The notes: a model not told the origin generated them from the letters alone. Positions 11,110 to 23,490 are shown, counted from the stretch's first letter. The stretch is 64,000 nt of DNA from Tolypeutes matacus (GCA_026826555.1 JAKSZT010054396.1:19180233-19244232); one strand, 5' to 3'. A program made the numbers and translations.

Positions 11110-11200
11110 CCGTGACTGATACAAGGCTGTAGAGAAGCTAACATGCTTAGCTCAGATACATGGTAGTGCTCAATAAATGTTAGTGATTATTAATAGCAGC
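11110..11200 (+). mobile_element. MIR SINE, 3' part
   Basis: gctcaataaatgttagtgat is the typical MIR 3' end; pairs with the head at 10505-10590. Confidence 0.7.
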
Positions 11201-11936
11201 AGCAGCAGCATGGCCAGGTCCTTAGTCCTGGGAAGTAAATAAGCTTTCCCAGTGTTTGCGTCTGAGCTTTTCCTAGGGCATTAAGTTCTGCCTGCTGAAC
11301 CTTTGGGTTCTCTTGTGGGAGAAAATTAGCTGAAAATACTCATTTGATTTGGAGAGACTGAAAAAGTGGGAGCTGATCCTAAAAGGAGAAGAAAAGAGGT
11401 CTGAGAAATCAGATACCAGAACCCCATCCTGGCACCAAGTCCATTAGCAGGTGCTGGAGCCAGCAGATGGGGAGAAGGTTGCTGTGAGGACCCCCTAGGA
11501 GCAGTGGTTGGCTTAGAGGAGCCCCCCAGACCCTGGCAGGGAAGGGCTTTCTGGGCCAGATGCTTGTGTTTTGGGACGGGATTCACCCACCTTGACGTCA
11601 GTGACAGCATGAGGACCCATTGCACAACAGCCTAGGTCACTTGTAGTTAGACCTTCAAGGGAGAGAGAAGAGCTTAGATACCTACCTGTCAGTGGTTGGC
11701 TGTTACTTGTAGAAGAATTTCTAATAGTCAGAGTTGGTTCAAGAGAAATGGTTCTGCTTTTAAATATGAATTTCCCTTCACTACTAATGTTTACACACAA
11801 GGCCCACCATTTCAGAAAAGGGATGTTTCAGTCAGGGTCCTGGGAGAAAACAGATGACACACTCAAAATGGATGATCTTCACAGAGTCTAATAAAGGGAT
11901 TATTTAAAAGGTATAGGCAGGAGAAGCAGTGTTGCC
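11201..11936. other. Mostly unique; possible old LTR start at 11823
   Basis: A short (CAG)n near 11195. At 11823 tgtttcagtcagggtcctgg resembles the start of an old LTR or similar repeat that may continue past the hAT insertion to about 12500; too diverged to name. Confidence 0.35.
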
Positions 11937-11944
11937 CTCTAGGC
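11937..11944. repeat. 8-bp target duplication (ctctaggc), left
   Basis: Exact copy at 12160-12167 flanking the hAT element. Confidence 0.9.
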
Positions 11945-12159
11945 CAGGGGTTCTTAACCAGGGTCCATGGAAAGATTTCAGGGGGTCCATGGACTTGAAT
12001 TGAAAATTCAAAAAATATTATTCTTGTGGGGACATGTTGGTGTGGGTGTGATCTATTTATTAAATAATACACAGTATAGTATGGACTTAGTAAGGGGCCC
12101 GTGGTTTTCACCTGACTGGCAGAGGGGGTCCATGGAACAAAAAGGGCTAAGAACCCCTG
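11945..12159 (+). mobile_element. Non-autonomous hAT transposon, copy 1 (215 bp)
   Basis: Terminal inverted repeats: caggggttcttaacc at the left, and the right end ggctaagaacccctg is its complement with one mismatch. Exact 8-bp target duplication ctctaggc on both sides. Two further copies in the same orientation are at 52.6 and 61.1 kb. No transposase. The duplication has TA at its centre (nnnTAnnn), the pattern described for Buster-type hATs. Confidence 0.9.
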
Positions 12160-12167
12160 CTCTAGGC
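12160..12167. repeat. 8-bp target duplication (ctctaggc), right
   Basis: Right-hand partner of 11937-11944. Confidence 0.9.
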
Positions 12168-13304
12168 AATTCAAACTGGCCCGTGACAGCCAATTGTGTG
12201 CACCCCTTCCCAGCTCTGAGTTGAGAAACGTCACATTTTTGCAGCCTGAAATTGGCCATGGAGGGAATGTTAGATCAGAAATCTGAAAAAACTACAAATC
12301 AGGTTTTTGGTTTTTTATTTATTTTGTAGAGCTGGTTTACCAGCACACTACTCTAAGAAGCATCCAGAACTATTGACAACTATGAGCTGTTACCACCCTA
12401 AGTTAACGGAACCCTAGGAGGGAGCAATTACCAGCACCTGGCAAGGTGCTCCAGCTCAGAGCTGAGGCATTCGGTAGAGAGGCAGGCATAACCCGTGGTG
12501 ACCCTCCCTACACAGAAGGAGCCAGGGAAATATTTACTGGACTTCACTTTCCTCCTGCAGGGCCTCGCCATTGGCCAAACCCAATAAAAAGTCAGAAAGT
12601 CAGAAAGCCAGAGGATGAGTCACACAGGTCTGTCTCCTGGGCCTGGAGGATGAACATTGGAGAGAAGACCTAGGGAGCAGACATGCAGCTCACATGCTAG
12701 AGGAAATTCAAGCACATGATGAAAGTAGACTTAAGGATTGGGCTTGGAAATTTTGAGCCCCTTCCAAATAAACAGTCCATGATCAGATGGCAGGTTTTTC
12801 TAAGGTCTGAGCGTGCAGGAAGGTGTTTAAACATTTGAGGTGAAGGACGAGGTGCCATGAGGGGCACAGAAAGGAATCCAACCAATTTGCCTGCCTCATT
12901 CTGGTCCCTCCCCACCCAGCATCCACATCTGAATTTGGCTAAAGGACCCCATCTCTGAGAAAAGCAGCCCTGGAGCCCTTGGAATTCATAATGAATCCTC
13001 TTTTTTTGGCTTCTGTTATTTAGCACATTTCAGACTAGAAAAGAAACATAAACATTTCCATGCCACATCTAATACAATTATAAGGTCATTACACATTCGG
13101 TAGTGCAAAACAGCTGTTCCAAAGATCCTTATTAGAATTTAACAGAGTTTTATTTTTTCTGGGGCAAAAAAAGCAATCTTTTAAATTATGATTTAATGAG
13201 ACTGTTAAATGTTCATCACAAAGTGGTTACTTATTAAAGCTGCATGGAGCTCAGCTTTTTGGGTTCATAAGAGGTTAACTGAATTTTTCTCCCCACCCCA
13301 GCCC
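12168..13304. other. No firmly recognised feature
   Basis: May hold the rest of the old repeat starting at 11823; otherwise unique sequence. Confidence 0.35.
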
Positions 13305-13362
13305 TACACACATACACACACATGCACACACATACACACATGCTTACACACACCCCTACACA
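13305..13362. repeat. (CA)n-like simple repeat
   Basis: Interrupted ACAC tract (acacacatacacacacatgc type). Confidence 0.9.
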
Positions 13363-13379
13363 GGAATTAATCCACATGT

Positions 13380-13892
13380 TTTGCTCCCAACCCTCTTTTT
13401 CTCCCAAATTGTCAAACTAACAGGACAGTTGCAAAAAATAATACCAACCCCATAAAGAACTCCAACATACTCCCCAAGATACCCCAGACCACTAATTTTA
13501 ACATTTTGCCACTTTTGCCATATATTCTATCTATTTATCTATCATCTGTCTATCTAATCTATCTATTTTCTGAACATCTGAAGGCAGATTGCACACATCA
13601 TATTCCTTGGATACATAATACTTCCATGTACATTTCCTAAGAACAAGGATATTCACCTATGTAATCACCTTAAGTGCAGTTATCAAGTTCACAAGAAATT
13701 TAACGTTAATATAAAGCTCACCTTCTGTATTCCAATTTTTTCTTATGTCACAATAATGTTCTTTTGAACTTTTTTCCTCCATTCTTAGATCCCATCCAGT
13801 ATCATGTATTGCATTTAATTGTCATTATATCTTTAATTTTTTTTTCTTTCTTTTTTAATTGTAGAAACATACATGCAACATAAATCTTGCCA
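13380..13892 (-). mobile_element. Old LINE-1 3' end (L1MA/L1MB-like), antisense
   Basis: Closely parallels 42110-42640: caaaaaataataccaacccc, ccactaattttaacattttg, a (CTAT)n-like stretch and atcatgtattgca. Antisense 3' UTR. Interrupted by the LTR that follows. Confidence 0.75.
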
Positions 13893-14375
13893 TCACAACT
13901 GTTTAAGTTTCCTGGCTCATAAAACAAAAACCATACAATGGGTTGTCTAAACAGTGGGAATTTATTGGCTCAGTTTTGAAGCTAGAAGTCCAAATCGAGG
14001 TATCAGCAAGGCAATGATTTCTCCCCCCAAAAATGTGGCATTCTGGGACTGGCTGCCAGCAATCTTTGATCCTGTAGCTTTTCTGTCACATGGCAATGCA
14101 CCTGCAGTGTCTTCTCCTTTCTCTTCTGGAGTCCACTGATTTCTGGCTTCTGGCTGCACCCCATGATGTCTCTCTCACTCTGTCTAAATTTACTTCTGCT
14201 TAGAAAGGGTTCCAGTAATCCAGATTAAGGCCCAATCTGATTCATTTAGGTTAAACCTTAACTGAAATAACATCTTAAAGAGGTCCTATTTATAATGGGT
14301 CCTCATCCACAGAACCAGGGCTTGGGATCTGAACATGCTTTTTGTAGAGGACATGATTCAATTCCTAACCCCAAC
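13893..14375 (-). mobile_element. MaLR-type LTR, antisense
   Basis: Reads as an antisense MLT1/MST-like LTR: gaatttattggctcagtttt, gctagaagtcc and later catcttaaagaggtcctatt. It splits one L1 3' UTR; L1 resumes with caccactcaatgggatcagt. Confidence 0.65.
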
Positions 14376-14590
14376 CCCTCCCAAGCACACCACTCAATGG
14401 GATCAGTCACATTCACAATCTGTAGTACCCCCACCACCATCCACCACCACAACTTTCCCCTCACCCAAACAGAATCCCTACACCATTTTGCATTAACTCC
14501 CCATTGCTCTTGCTCTCTAATCCTAGTAACATTCTCTACTTTCTATCTCTGCGAGTTTGCATATTCTCTGATATTTTCTTTTTGGTTACT
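14376..14590 (-). mobile_element. Old LINE-1 3' end, continuation
   Basis: Continues the 13380 element (compare 42660-42850); cut by the HAL1 insertion near 14590. Confidence 0.7.
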
Positions 14591-16835
14591 GTGGGGGCTT
14601 AAATTTAACATGCTAAATCTATAACAATCTCATTTACTTTGATATCAACTTAACAACTTCAATAGCATAAATACACTATATTCCTATAACTGTCCATGCC
14701 CCCACCTTTATGTGGTTCTTGTCACAAATTATATATTTATTCATTATGAGTCCAAAACCATTGATTTATCATTAAGTTTTTTGCATTTTCATTTTAGATC
14801 CTATGGGAAGTAAAAAGTGAAGTTACAAATCAAAAAATATAATATGTGGAGTTGATATGGCTCAGTGATTGAGCACCGGCTTCCCACATGTGAGGTCCTG
14901 GGTTCAATCCCCAGCACTGGTACCTCAAAAAATTTATATATATATACATAGAGAGAGAGAGTACTGGTATTCTTATTTACCCATGTCATTATCTTACTGG
15001 AGATCTTTATTTCTTGATGTAGTTTCAGTCAGTTGTCTAGTGTCCTCTTTTTTCAACTTGCAGAACTCACTTATCATTTCTCATAGGGTATTCTAGTGGT
15101 GACAAAGTCCCTGAGCTTTTATTTATCTGGAAATGTCTTAATCTCTCCTTCATTTTTGAAAATAAGTTTTGCCAGGTACAAAATTCTGGTTGGCAAGGTT
15201 TTGCTTTCAGCACTTTAAATATGTAATTCCACCACCTTCTTGCCTTCATGGCTTCCAGTGAGAAATTAGCACTTAATCTTATTAAGGCTCCCTTGTATGT
15301 GACATGTTGCTTCTCGCTTGCAGCTTTCAGAATTCCCTCTTTACCTTTGGCATTTGACAGTTTGGTTATAATATGGCATGGTGTAAGTCTATTTGAGTTT
15401 ATCCTGTTAGGAATTTGTTGACTACTTGGATGTTTATATTCATGTCTTTCATTAAATTTCATTAAATTTTAGCCATTATTTCTTTGAATATTCTCTCCAC
15501 CCCTTTCTCTCTTTCTTCTTCTTCTGGGATTCCCATAATGTATATATTGGTATGCTTAATGGTGTCCCACAGGTTCCTTAGGCTTTGTTCGCTTTTCATT
15601 CTGTCTTCTTTCTACTCCTGAGACTGGATGATTTCATTCATCTTATCTTCAAGTTCACTGATTCTCTCTTCTGTCAGCTCCAATCTGCTCTTGAAACCCT
15701 CTAGGGAATATTTAATTTCTGTTACTGTGGTTGTCAGCTCTATTTGTTTCCTTTTCATAATTCCCATGTCTCTATTGATATTCTCTTTGTGTTTAGCTAT
15801 CATATTTCCTTTAGTTCTTTGCTCATGTTTTCCTTTAGCTCTTTGACCATATTTAAGACCATTTTTTAAAAGACTTTTTATGGAATGTTTCAGGTCTGAT
15901 CCTCCTCATTATGGTTTCTAATGCTTTAATCTTCTCCTTTGTCTGGGCTATCACTTCCTGTTTCTTTGTATGTCTTTTATCTTTTGTTGAAATTTGGACA
16001 TTTTATATTTTAGTGTATTACAAGTGAAATTTAGACTCTGAGGTGTCTTAATTTATGAGGTGTCTGTGTCTTAATGTTATAAGAGAGCTTTCTTGGAATG
16101 CCAAGAATAAGAAGAAAAAAAAGAAAAAGGAAATAAAGAAACCACCTTTCCTAGTCTTTGAAATTGATCTGTGCAGTATGCTCCTTCAAGGCTTTTCCAT
16201 ACAATGAGTTTGAAGAATAGTTCTAGGCCAAAGCACAGGGGCCTCCCTGGTACTTTCTGCATTTGCCTTTTGTCTTGGGCATGTTCTTGTGGTTCCAGGA
16301 ATTCCCCCACTTTCACAGTTCTGAATGTTCCCTCTTCTCTAGGAAACAGTTTCCTCACAGTCCTGGGCACTGGACCATATGTCCTATACCTAACAATCTC
16401 TTTCCCCAGGCAGCATGACTTGTCTGCTCTCCAACAGCATTCTATAGGAGAGCTTGAGGAGAAACCTTCTACACACAAGGCAAGTTTGGAAATAGTGAGT
16501 TCCTCAGGACACCACCAGACAGAATGGGCATGTACATAAGTGTTACTCTGTTCCCTCCAGAACTGGGACCAGGGATCCACACTGGGGGCACAGCCCGCCC
16601 CTCATTGACCTAGTGAGATCTGGGGAAGGGGCCAGCCAGGGCTTCAAGAGATACTACCACTTTTAATTTGTCTTTTTCTTGATAGAGCACATGCCCTGTT
16701 ACTGCAATCTTTTATCTGTTTTTCTGGAGCTTTTATAAAGATGTTTCTGCCCATACTTGTTGGTTGTTCAAAGCTTTTGTGGAGGGATGGAGCCCTGAAG
16801 CATCTCACTCCACCATCTTGATTGGGGTGGGACCC
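14591..16835 (-). mobile_element. HAL1 (half-L1), nearly full length, antisense
   Basis: From left to right this is the HAL1 3' UTR (tttatgtggttcttgtcaca), then an L1-ORF1-like coding region on the minus strand, then the 5' part ending near ccaccatcttgatt. The ORF1 C-terminal RNA-binding portion is readable at 15067-15462 (KGKEGILKAASEKQHVTYKG) and a coiled coil at 15612-15803 (ELTEERISELEDKMNEI). HAL1 carries only the ORF1-like gene and depends on L1 reverse transcriptase. The frame is broken, and a sense SINE sits in the 3' UTR. Confidence 0.8.
14846..14936 (+). mobile_element. tRNA-derived SINE (DAS type), monomer
   Basis: gttgatatggctcagtgatt (A box region) and ggttcaatccc at 14901-14911 (B box), then an A/T-rich tail. 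Inserted in the HAL1 3' UTR, so younger than HAL1. Confidence 0.85.
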
Positions 16836-17744
16836 TCATTTTTTGGCCTATTGTTTTAAAGTTGAACTTCATAAATCTGAATAGTTCTAAACTCCAAATT
16901 TCTATGGTTGAGTTGGACTTTAAATCGAATTTGTGACGAGTCTATATAAAAATACCTTGTCTTCTAAAAAGTCTTCCTCCTTTGGAGAGGAAAGTGCTTG
17001 CATTGCAATTCAACAAATGGTAAAATGTCTATGACTATGTCCAATATTTGGGGCTCTACATATACAGGTTAAATCTTGTGTGTTTTATATTATTTCTTGC
17101 TAGGTTGAGAAACATTCCACATAGCCCTATTTTCTGAGTTGTTGGGGGAGGAAAAATTTTGCCTGATGACCTACCAGTGATCTAATACAAATGTGTCATT
17201 TTGTTAGGCTGCAATACTGTAGCAGTTAATCCACCAGCATTTATAATAATTGCCGTATTCTGCAGAAGCCGTACTGTGACACATTGTATCCCTGGAATTC
17301 ATAAGTAGGTTGTTTAAATGCAAAATAATTATTAAGCACTCATTCTTGGAATTCATCCTGAGATGAGTAGCCCTTAAGAAAATGGCTAATACAAAATGAC
17401 ATTTGGGTTTTAGAATATATAACCTTTTGTGTTAATGGTATCCCAAGGTGTTTTACATAGTAATTGGATGGTGGTGTGGTAAGTATTTCAGTAAATGAAA
17501 TGGCTCTTGGGACTGAAGTAGAGGTTTAGCTATTCTTGGATTTTAAGTTGGATTTCATTGACCATGGGGATTTGTGGTGGAATGCCAGCCTGTTTAAAAG
17601 TAGCTCAAGGCCTTCTTGAAACTTCATTGAAAAACATCAGGAGGCAGAAGGAGTCTCAGAGGCAGACAGAGAAAACTCCTCTGTGACAGATGAGGAATCT
17701 GGGTACAAAGGTGAGTTAGTATCCCAGCCAGGTCTCTAACTGAG
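16836..17744. other. Unique sequence, candidate conserved non-coding DNA
   Basis: No repeat I recognise; AT-rich with homeodomain-type words such as ataattattaagc. Conservation cannot be judged from one sequence. Confidence 0.35.
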
Positions 17745-17965
17745 ATAAAATGTTAGCTCAGTGTTCATTTCAGCTCTGCCGGATCCTAGCTGGGTGTGAG
17801 CAAGTTACTTAATATTTCTAGGTCTCCATTTCCTCATCAGCAAAATGAGCAGTAATAATATCTGCCAGGTTTGGGAGAAGATGTAAAAATTATATATAAG
17901 GTGACAAGTATGACTCCTGGCACATAGTAGCTACTTCATATATAGATATTGTTATTATAAATACA
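17745..17965 (+). mobile_element. MIR SINE
   Basis: Sense MIR: gagcaagttacttaatattt, tccatttcctcatcagcaaa, ctggcacatagtagc. Confidence 0.8.
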
Positions 17966-18929
17966 CATTGCCGTAAATCTTTCTATCTAAACATTTTCAG
18001 TATCGATTTGCATCACTTATCATATTAATGCTGTTATGTTTTACAATTACAAGTTATAATTAGGCAAATATGACTCATCCGACTTTCCCTGTCCAATTCT
18101 CAGCACTCCAACCGCACATCAAGAAACAAATCAAAATGCAATTAGATGCTGACTAGATTCTAAATAGAAAGTTTATAATTTATTGTCTCCTAGAAGATCA
18201 TATTGTGAAAGGGAATTCATCTCGTGTCAGTAATGGAAGGGTAGAGACTGGGTCCTTGTCAAGGATGAAGATTAATGGCAGATGCTAATGTGGCATGTTT
18301 GGTGGGGGAGGGATGTCTTAAATTGCAATGGATGGCTGTTTTAAAAGTGCAACCACACAGCAACAGGCTGAGAGGAAACTTTTCTGATATATTTGAACAA
18401 ATTACGTTCCACATTTTATATGTATTCACACACCCCCAATTTAGACATATAGAAGTTCATATTTAACCCCTCCAAGAAATTAAGATAATTATTAATTTTA
18501 CCAAAGGAGTCACCACCAGAGGATTTCCTTGAAGTGCCTCATTTTCCTACTGCAAATAAAGTATGATTTGACTTGTTTTAAAATCAATTTACAAGTAAAA
18601 TTTTCAGAACACATCTGCTAGGTAAAGCAAGTTCTGCCAGTATCCTGCAATGAATGTGACAGTGATATGTTCAGTTTTTATAATGGATAAAATTATGTGA
18701 GCAGAGAACATAATTACATATTTTAGAAAGAGCATAGACATACTTAAAAGTCTGGGCTTTAAAATCACATTTTTAATTTCTAAACCAGTATGTGAAATTG
18801 TTCAGTATTTACATATTTTCCCAGATCAACTCTCTTTAAAATACAAGGTGGGTCTGTCCACAAATATTACAGAAAACCCACTAACGGCCACACCCTGGAG
18901 GCTGTTGAGGAAGTTGCAGAGAATTTGTA
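17966..18929. other. Unique sequence
   Basis: No recognised repeat or exon across about 1 kb. Confidence 0.4.
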
Positions 18930-19085
18930 CGTTGGTGACCTAATTTAATCCTTTGACAACTCTGTGGAAATGTCCTTATCTCTATTCTACTGATGAGGAA
19001 ATTAAGGCCCAGAAAACAAAGCAACTTATACTAACTCACAAGGCTAATATGTATAGAGTCAGTATTGTGGGCTGACTTCCTAAAT
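18930..19085 (-). mobile_element. MIR SINE, antisense
   Basis: tgatgaggaaattaaggccc and neighbouring words match antisense MIR. Confidence 0.65.
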
Positions 19086-19089
19086 ATTT

Positions 19090-19745
19090 CTTCAAACACA
19101 CCACACTGACCGCCATTCTCCTCCCACTGCCCTGGATCAGCACAGCAACTTCCCTCATCTCAACTATTACAACCCCCTCTTCATGTCCCTGCCTCCAGCC
19201 TCATTCTAAGCCCTACTTCACAGATTTGACCTTACCACTCTGCTCAAAACCATCACTGGCTTCTCATCATCAAAGGATAAAGTCCAAACTCAGTTATACA
19301 TATTCAAGATTCTTCACCATCTGCTCTCCATATATGCTTTTACCCTTCTTTTCACTCCTTCCTGCTTTGCATGGTTTAATTCCAACCACACAGACTTGAT
19401 TGTAGGTCTATTCACACACTACATATTTCACCTCCACTCTTTTGCTCATACTCTTCCTTCTCTCTAAAATGTCCTTACTCCCCTCTTCACCTGGCTCACT
19501 CCTGCTTACCCTTCAAGACTCAATTTGGGTATCACCTCCAAGGACCTTTATCTGTCACTCCCATCTCCCCTCAGCTGGCTTTGCTGTGCCTTCCCAGGGC
19601 CTTCAAAATCCTTTGTTATTGCCCTTCCTGCACTATTTCCCAGTTATACAATTCGCTGCTCACAGTCAGTGGGCTCTTCGAATCGTTAATTCTGTAATTC
19701 ACTTTTGCTTCCCCAGTGCCCAATAAATGTTTGCTGAATGGATAA
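19090..19745 (+). mobile_element. LINE-2 3' half, sense
   Basis: aggataaagtccaaactcag and other L2 coding-end words run into the L2 3' end cccaataaatgtttgctgaa. One of the longest L2 pieces here; decayed coding frame. Confidence 0.8.
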
Positions 19746-21359
19746 ATGCATATGTAAATGTCATAAAATACAGTCCAGGGCTTTTGAAATTTAAGTCCAG
19801 TTCTCCTTTCAATACTCCAAAGAAAGCTAACTACTGAAAAAGGGCCAGCTCCTCAGGCCTCGCCCTCAAGATGCTAACAGTTGGCATGGGCATGGGACAC
19901 ACAGACCCAGAACTAATAGAAAATAGCCCCAAATGGAGCTGTATCAAGTGCTCAGTGATTCGTTGCAGCACCATTACTAATTATTTACCCGCTTCACAAG
20001 CCCAGCCTGGAACATCTGCAGAACTTTGCTACACTGGATGCTTCCCCCATGAACCACCGGTTTTCCCATGACCAAGTTCCTAAACCAATGCCAGACCTTC
20101 TTGACATGAATGCCCTCCTGGTCATTTCCTACCTCCTCCAGTTTGGATGATACTCTGAATCTGGTCTCTCTCTGGACTTTTATCTAATAACACTTTGCAT
20201 CCTTCTGACATGTCCTCCCACGGACTGGCCTCGATATTCAGAGCAAGCTGCAGATTCTTACTTCCACGTACCTGTCCACCCCAGACCCTGTCTTGGCTCT
20301 CGTGTTCTGACACCTGGCCTTCACATGCGCCTGCAGCTCTGACTGGATGCCCAGTCCTGGCTTGCTCTGGACTGGCCCATCTCAACTCTCTAAAAGCCCT
20401 GATTCTAACAAAGAAATATTTTTTTCTTAAAGTAATTCTTCCCTTCCTGAAATCCCCTGTGGCTGTTGCAGCTCTCATTTATAAACTGAAATAGTCCAGA
20501 TGACAAGCTCCTAATGTACTAACACTTTAACATCATAACCTGTTAGAAGTGAAAATATTCTTGGTCATCTTCCTCTCTTTAAGATGTTTTCTGTTGATCA
20601 ATCTGCATGCTTCCCTCTAGGGCACCTCTTTAAAATACCTATAAAGGAAAAGGCAGAGCATTCGGCTATATTTGTGCAATCCTTGCTAGAGTTCTGTACC
20701 AAAGATGAATGTGAGTTTCATCTTTCATTAGCACAGTACCTATAGTCTTTTAAAAATGGACCTGCTTATGAATGTGAGGTATGAAATCCATTTGAATATG
20801 CTCTTCACCTTAAAAAAAAAATTAAAAAAAAAAAAACAGCAAATTTCACACCAGTAGCTTCCTTCTGTATCAGGCAATGGGGTGAGATGAGGTTTTGACA
20901 AAAATGGTAGGTATTACATAACACTCCCATCTTCTTACAGATGCGTGCGCAGCTTTAAAATAGAAATGTGAAAGCGGTGCATCGTCTACAGAAGCAAACT
21001 ATTTGAGGGAAGATAACAACATTCGCATTTCACACAAATATGAATTTAACAAATAAAGACAGAATGTCCTGTTGGGCATCTCAGCGTGATCCTGGAGTAA
21101 GGATGGTGGTTAGAAATCAATTTGGAGAGTTTCAGAGGTTACAGGAAGGGCTTCCATCACCCTGTGGGGCCAGCTGTCTTTGAGTCAGGAGAATCCAACC
21201 CCATGTCCAGAAGCAGGGTCTTGGTAGCCACTTTGTATCTTGTACCATCTATAGCAAGGATTGGGTAATACCACCCGATCCATCTTCACTGCTAGGGAGA
21301 AACAGGCTCTCTGCCTGCCTACTGCCCCACACAGAGTTGCTGCCTCGAGTCACATGGTG
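19746..21359. other. No recognised feature
   Basis: Unique sequence with an A-rich run at 20811-20836. Short open frames at 20.1-20.5 kb show no domain I recognise. Confidence 0.4.
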
Positions 21360-21830
21360 CCTTTTCTTTCCACTGATGCACCTTCCCTCCCATCTTCGGG
21401 CTCTGGTTCATATTTTTGGCATTGCCCTTTCTTCTTACTCACCCCACCACCACCACAGTCTAGATCCTGCCTCACTCACATTAATTTTTTTTTTTTTTTT
21501 TTTTTAACCAGGAGGTCCCAGGGATCGAACCCTGGTCCCTCCATATGGGAGACGGATGCCCAACCATTTGAGCCACGTCCGTACCCCCTAGATCCTGTCT
21601 TACTCAATGCAGCCCTCATGAGTGTCACTAAAACCATTTTAAAGAGTCCTTCCACTTCTCCACTGACTGTTCAGGCCAATTTTTCTTCAGTTCCACCACC
21701 ATCAGCTTTGAACCCTCTCCAAAGCCTCTCCTGCTGTTCCTTTGTTCCTGTCCCCACCTGGGGAAGCCCTGCATATTCAAGAGGCACTCATCGAATTTGT
21801 CTTGAATGTGGGTCAATAGCCCAACAAAAA
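21360..21830 (+). mobile_element. Possible LINE-2 fragment, split by a SINE
   Basis: The flanks of the SINE look like one diverged L2 coding-end piece. Weak evidence. Confidence 0.35.
21479..21588 (-). mobile_element. tRNA-derived SINE (DAS type), antisense
   Basis: Poly(T) at 21485-21505, antisense B box gggatcgaacc at 21521-21531, antisense A-box region near 21566. An 18-bp target duplication with two mismatches lies at 21461-21478 and 21589-21606. Confidence 0.9.
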
Positions 21831-22674
21831 AAATTGTACAGTTTTTCATTTAACCTTCGGGGTCTGGTTCCAGTCCAGAATGCAGGCCCAAACAAAGTCA
21901 TAAATATTAGTTAGGTTTAGGAGCCTTGGCTTAGCACAATGGGAAGAGAAGTTACCTTGGAGACCAAAAATGGAGATCCAAAGTCTTTGCCGCTTATTAG
22001 GTATTTCAGTGAATCAGGGGTGACCAAGGATTCTTAATTGAGGGCCCATCTTTGTGGTTGAGATTCCTTGTTAGACTGTTGACTCTAGCTTGGGGCATGG
22101 GGAGGGTTAGGACTTGCTGCTAAGGCTGGAACTCAGGATTTTTTTCCAGTGAAAGCATAGGAAGGGTGGAGCACACCACTGGGAATGGAACCTCTGAGGT
22201 TAATCAGGGAGTGGGGTCCTCCTTGCCTCCCATGAGATGCCAGTCATCCAGGACCCTGCCCTGTGTCTCTGGTCTACTTTCCCCAGCCCCTGACCCAGCC
22301 TAGAAGCAGATCCCTCTCCCTTCCACGGCCGCTGCTGCCTACCAAGGAGGGAAATCGGGTGTGCATACAGCAGCCTGGCTGCTGCCATTAATCAGCCTGT
22401 CAGTCATCCCTAGACTGAGGGCCCTTCTGAATTCTAGCACTGGAATTCATCGAAGAACTCTACCCAGAGCCTCTTATTCCTCATTCTAGATCCTGCTGCT
22501 TTTTTTCAGATGTGTTTGCATAATTTCTTCTAGTCCACCAAAGCTCTCCCTCCAGTGTTGCTGTGACTTCTTCCTCTTTTTCAAAAAAAAAAAAAAATTA
22601 TTTTTCTTTTAATTCTGGAGATTTAGGTCAGGAAGGGAGGCCAGAATGTGTACAATCAACCTACCATCTTGAAA
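21831..22674. other. No recognised feature
   Basis: Unique sequence; A-run near 22583. Confidence 0.4.
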
Positions 22675-22850
22675 GAAAGTCCTAGGCAAACGATTTAACC
22701 TTTCCAAGACTTGGTATTTTTTAACAATAAATCTAGGAAAAAAATAGCATCTACCTCATAGCCTTGTAACATGGATTAAATGAGATAATGCACAGAAAAT
22801 GCTTACAATGGCCACACATAGAAGGGGCATCACTATTAATGCATAACCCT
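22675..22850 (+). mobile_element. MIR SINE
   Basis: taacctttccaagacttggt and ttaaatgagataatgcacag are sense MIR core and 3' region. Confidence 0.7.
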
Positions 22851-22939
22851 TAACATGTCAGCTGACTTCTTTAGCCTCAGGTTTCTACTCTGTGAAATGG
22901 AAGTCATAATAAAGACTTCATGTCTAAAACAAATGAATG

Positions 22940-23170
22940 TTTTTGTCCTTTTCCCCTTCTACTATTTACCTGAAAAACCTATACTACAGCCACAGTGGAC
23001 CATTTGAAGTTCCCCAAGCAGGTCATCTACTTCCATGCTTTTGTGCTTTTATTTGAATTATTCTCTCTGCTTCTAATAATCAAACCATGCCTGTACTTGC
23101 CTGCCTAGGGAAATACTACTTGTCATTAGGCTTACTCAAATATCACTTTCTCTAGGAAAACTTGACCTTG
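22940..23170 (+). mobile_element. LINE-2 fragment, sense
   Basis: gtgcttttatttgaattatt, ttctctctgcttctaat and gcttactcaaatatcac follow the L2 coding-end order. A further L2-like tail (tgggtgctcaataaacg) lies at 23380-23490. Confidence 0.6.
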
Positions 23171-23184
23171 ATTCAGACAGAGGC

Positions 23185-23300
23185 CATTTGTTCAGTCATT
23201 CAATCAAGAAATATGTATTGAGCATCACACTAGGCTAGGAGCTGGGAATCCAGCAGTGAACAAGATGGACGAGACCTCTGCTCTCATGGAGCTGATGATT
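23185..23300 (+). repeat. Ancient interspersed repeat (attcaaN-aatatttattgag type)
   Basis: tcaagaaatatgtattgagc ... gaatccagcagtgaacaaga ... ctcatggagctgatgattta is a common mammalian repeat of uncertain name; a second copy is at 56865-56980. Confidence 0.55.
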
Positions 23301-23490
23301 TAAGGCTCCTCTCTGTGGCCATAGGCTTTAGCACAGCCCTCTACGGAAGCACCTGGAGTCAGTTTCATTGCTATAACTCCCAAGGGGTGGGAGGCTTGGA
23401 AGCAGGCCTGTCAACTTTCTTTGTTTTTCCTTGTTCCCCAGAGCATCTGGCAAATGCTGGGTGCTCAATAAACGTACATGAGACATCTGC

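Noticed and set aside
16077..16580. 167-codon minus-strand frame and its 122-codon plus-strand shadow
   Set aside because: Sits in the 5' part of the antisense HAL1 with no recognised domain; HAL1 untranslated sequence is the simpler explanation.
21261..21914. 217-codon open frame, the longest on the plus strand
   Set aside because: It runs through an inserted antisense SINE and its poly(T) (a phenylalanine run) and probable L2 sequence; a chance frame, not a gene.
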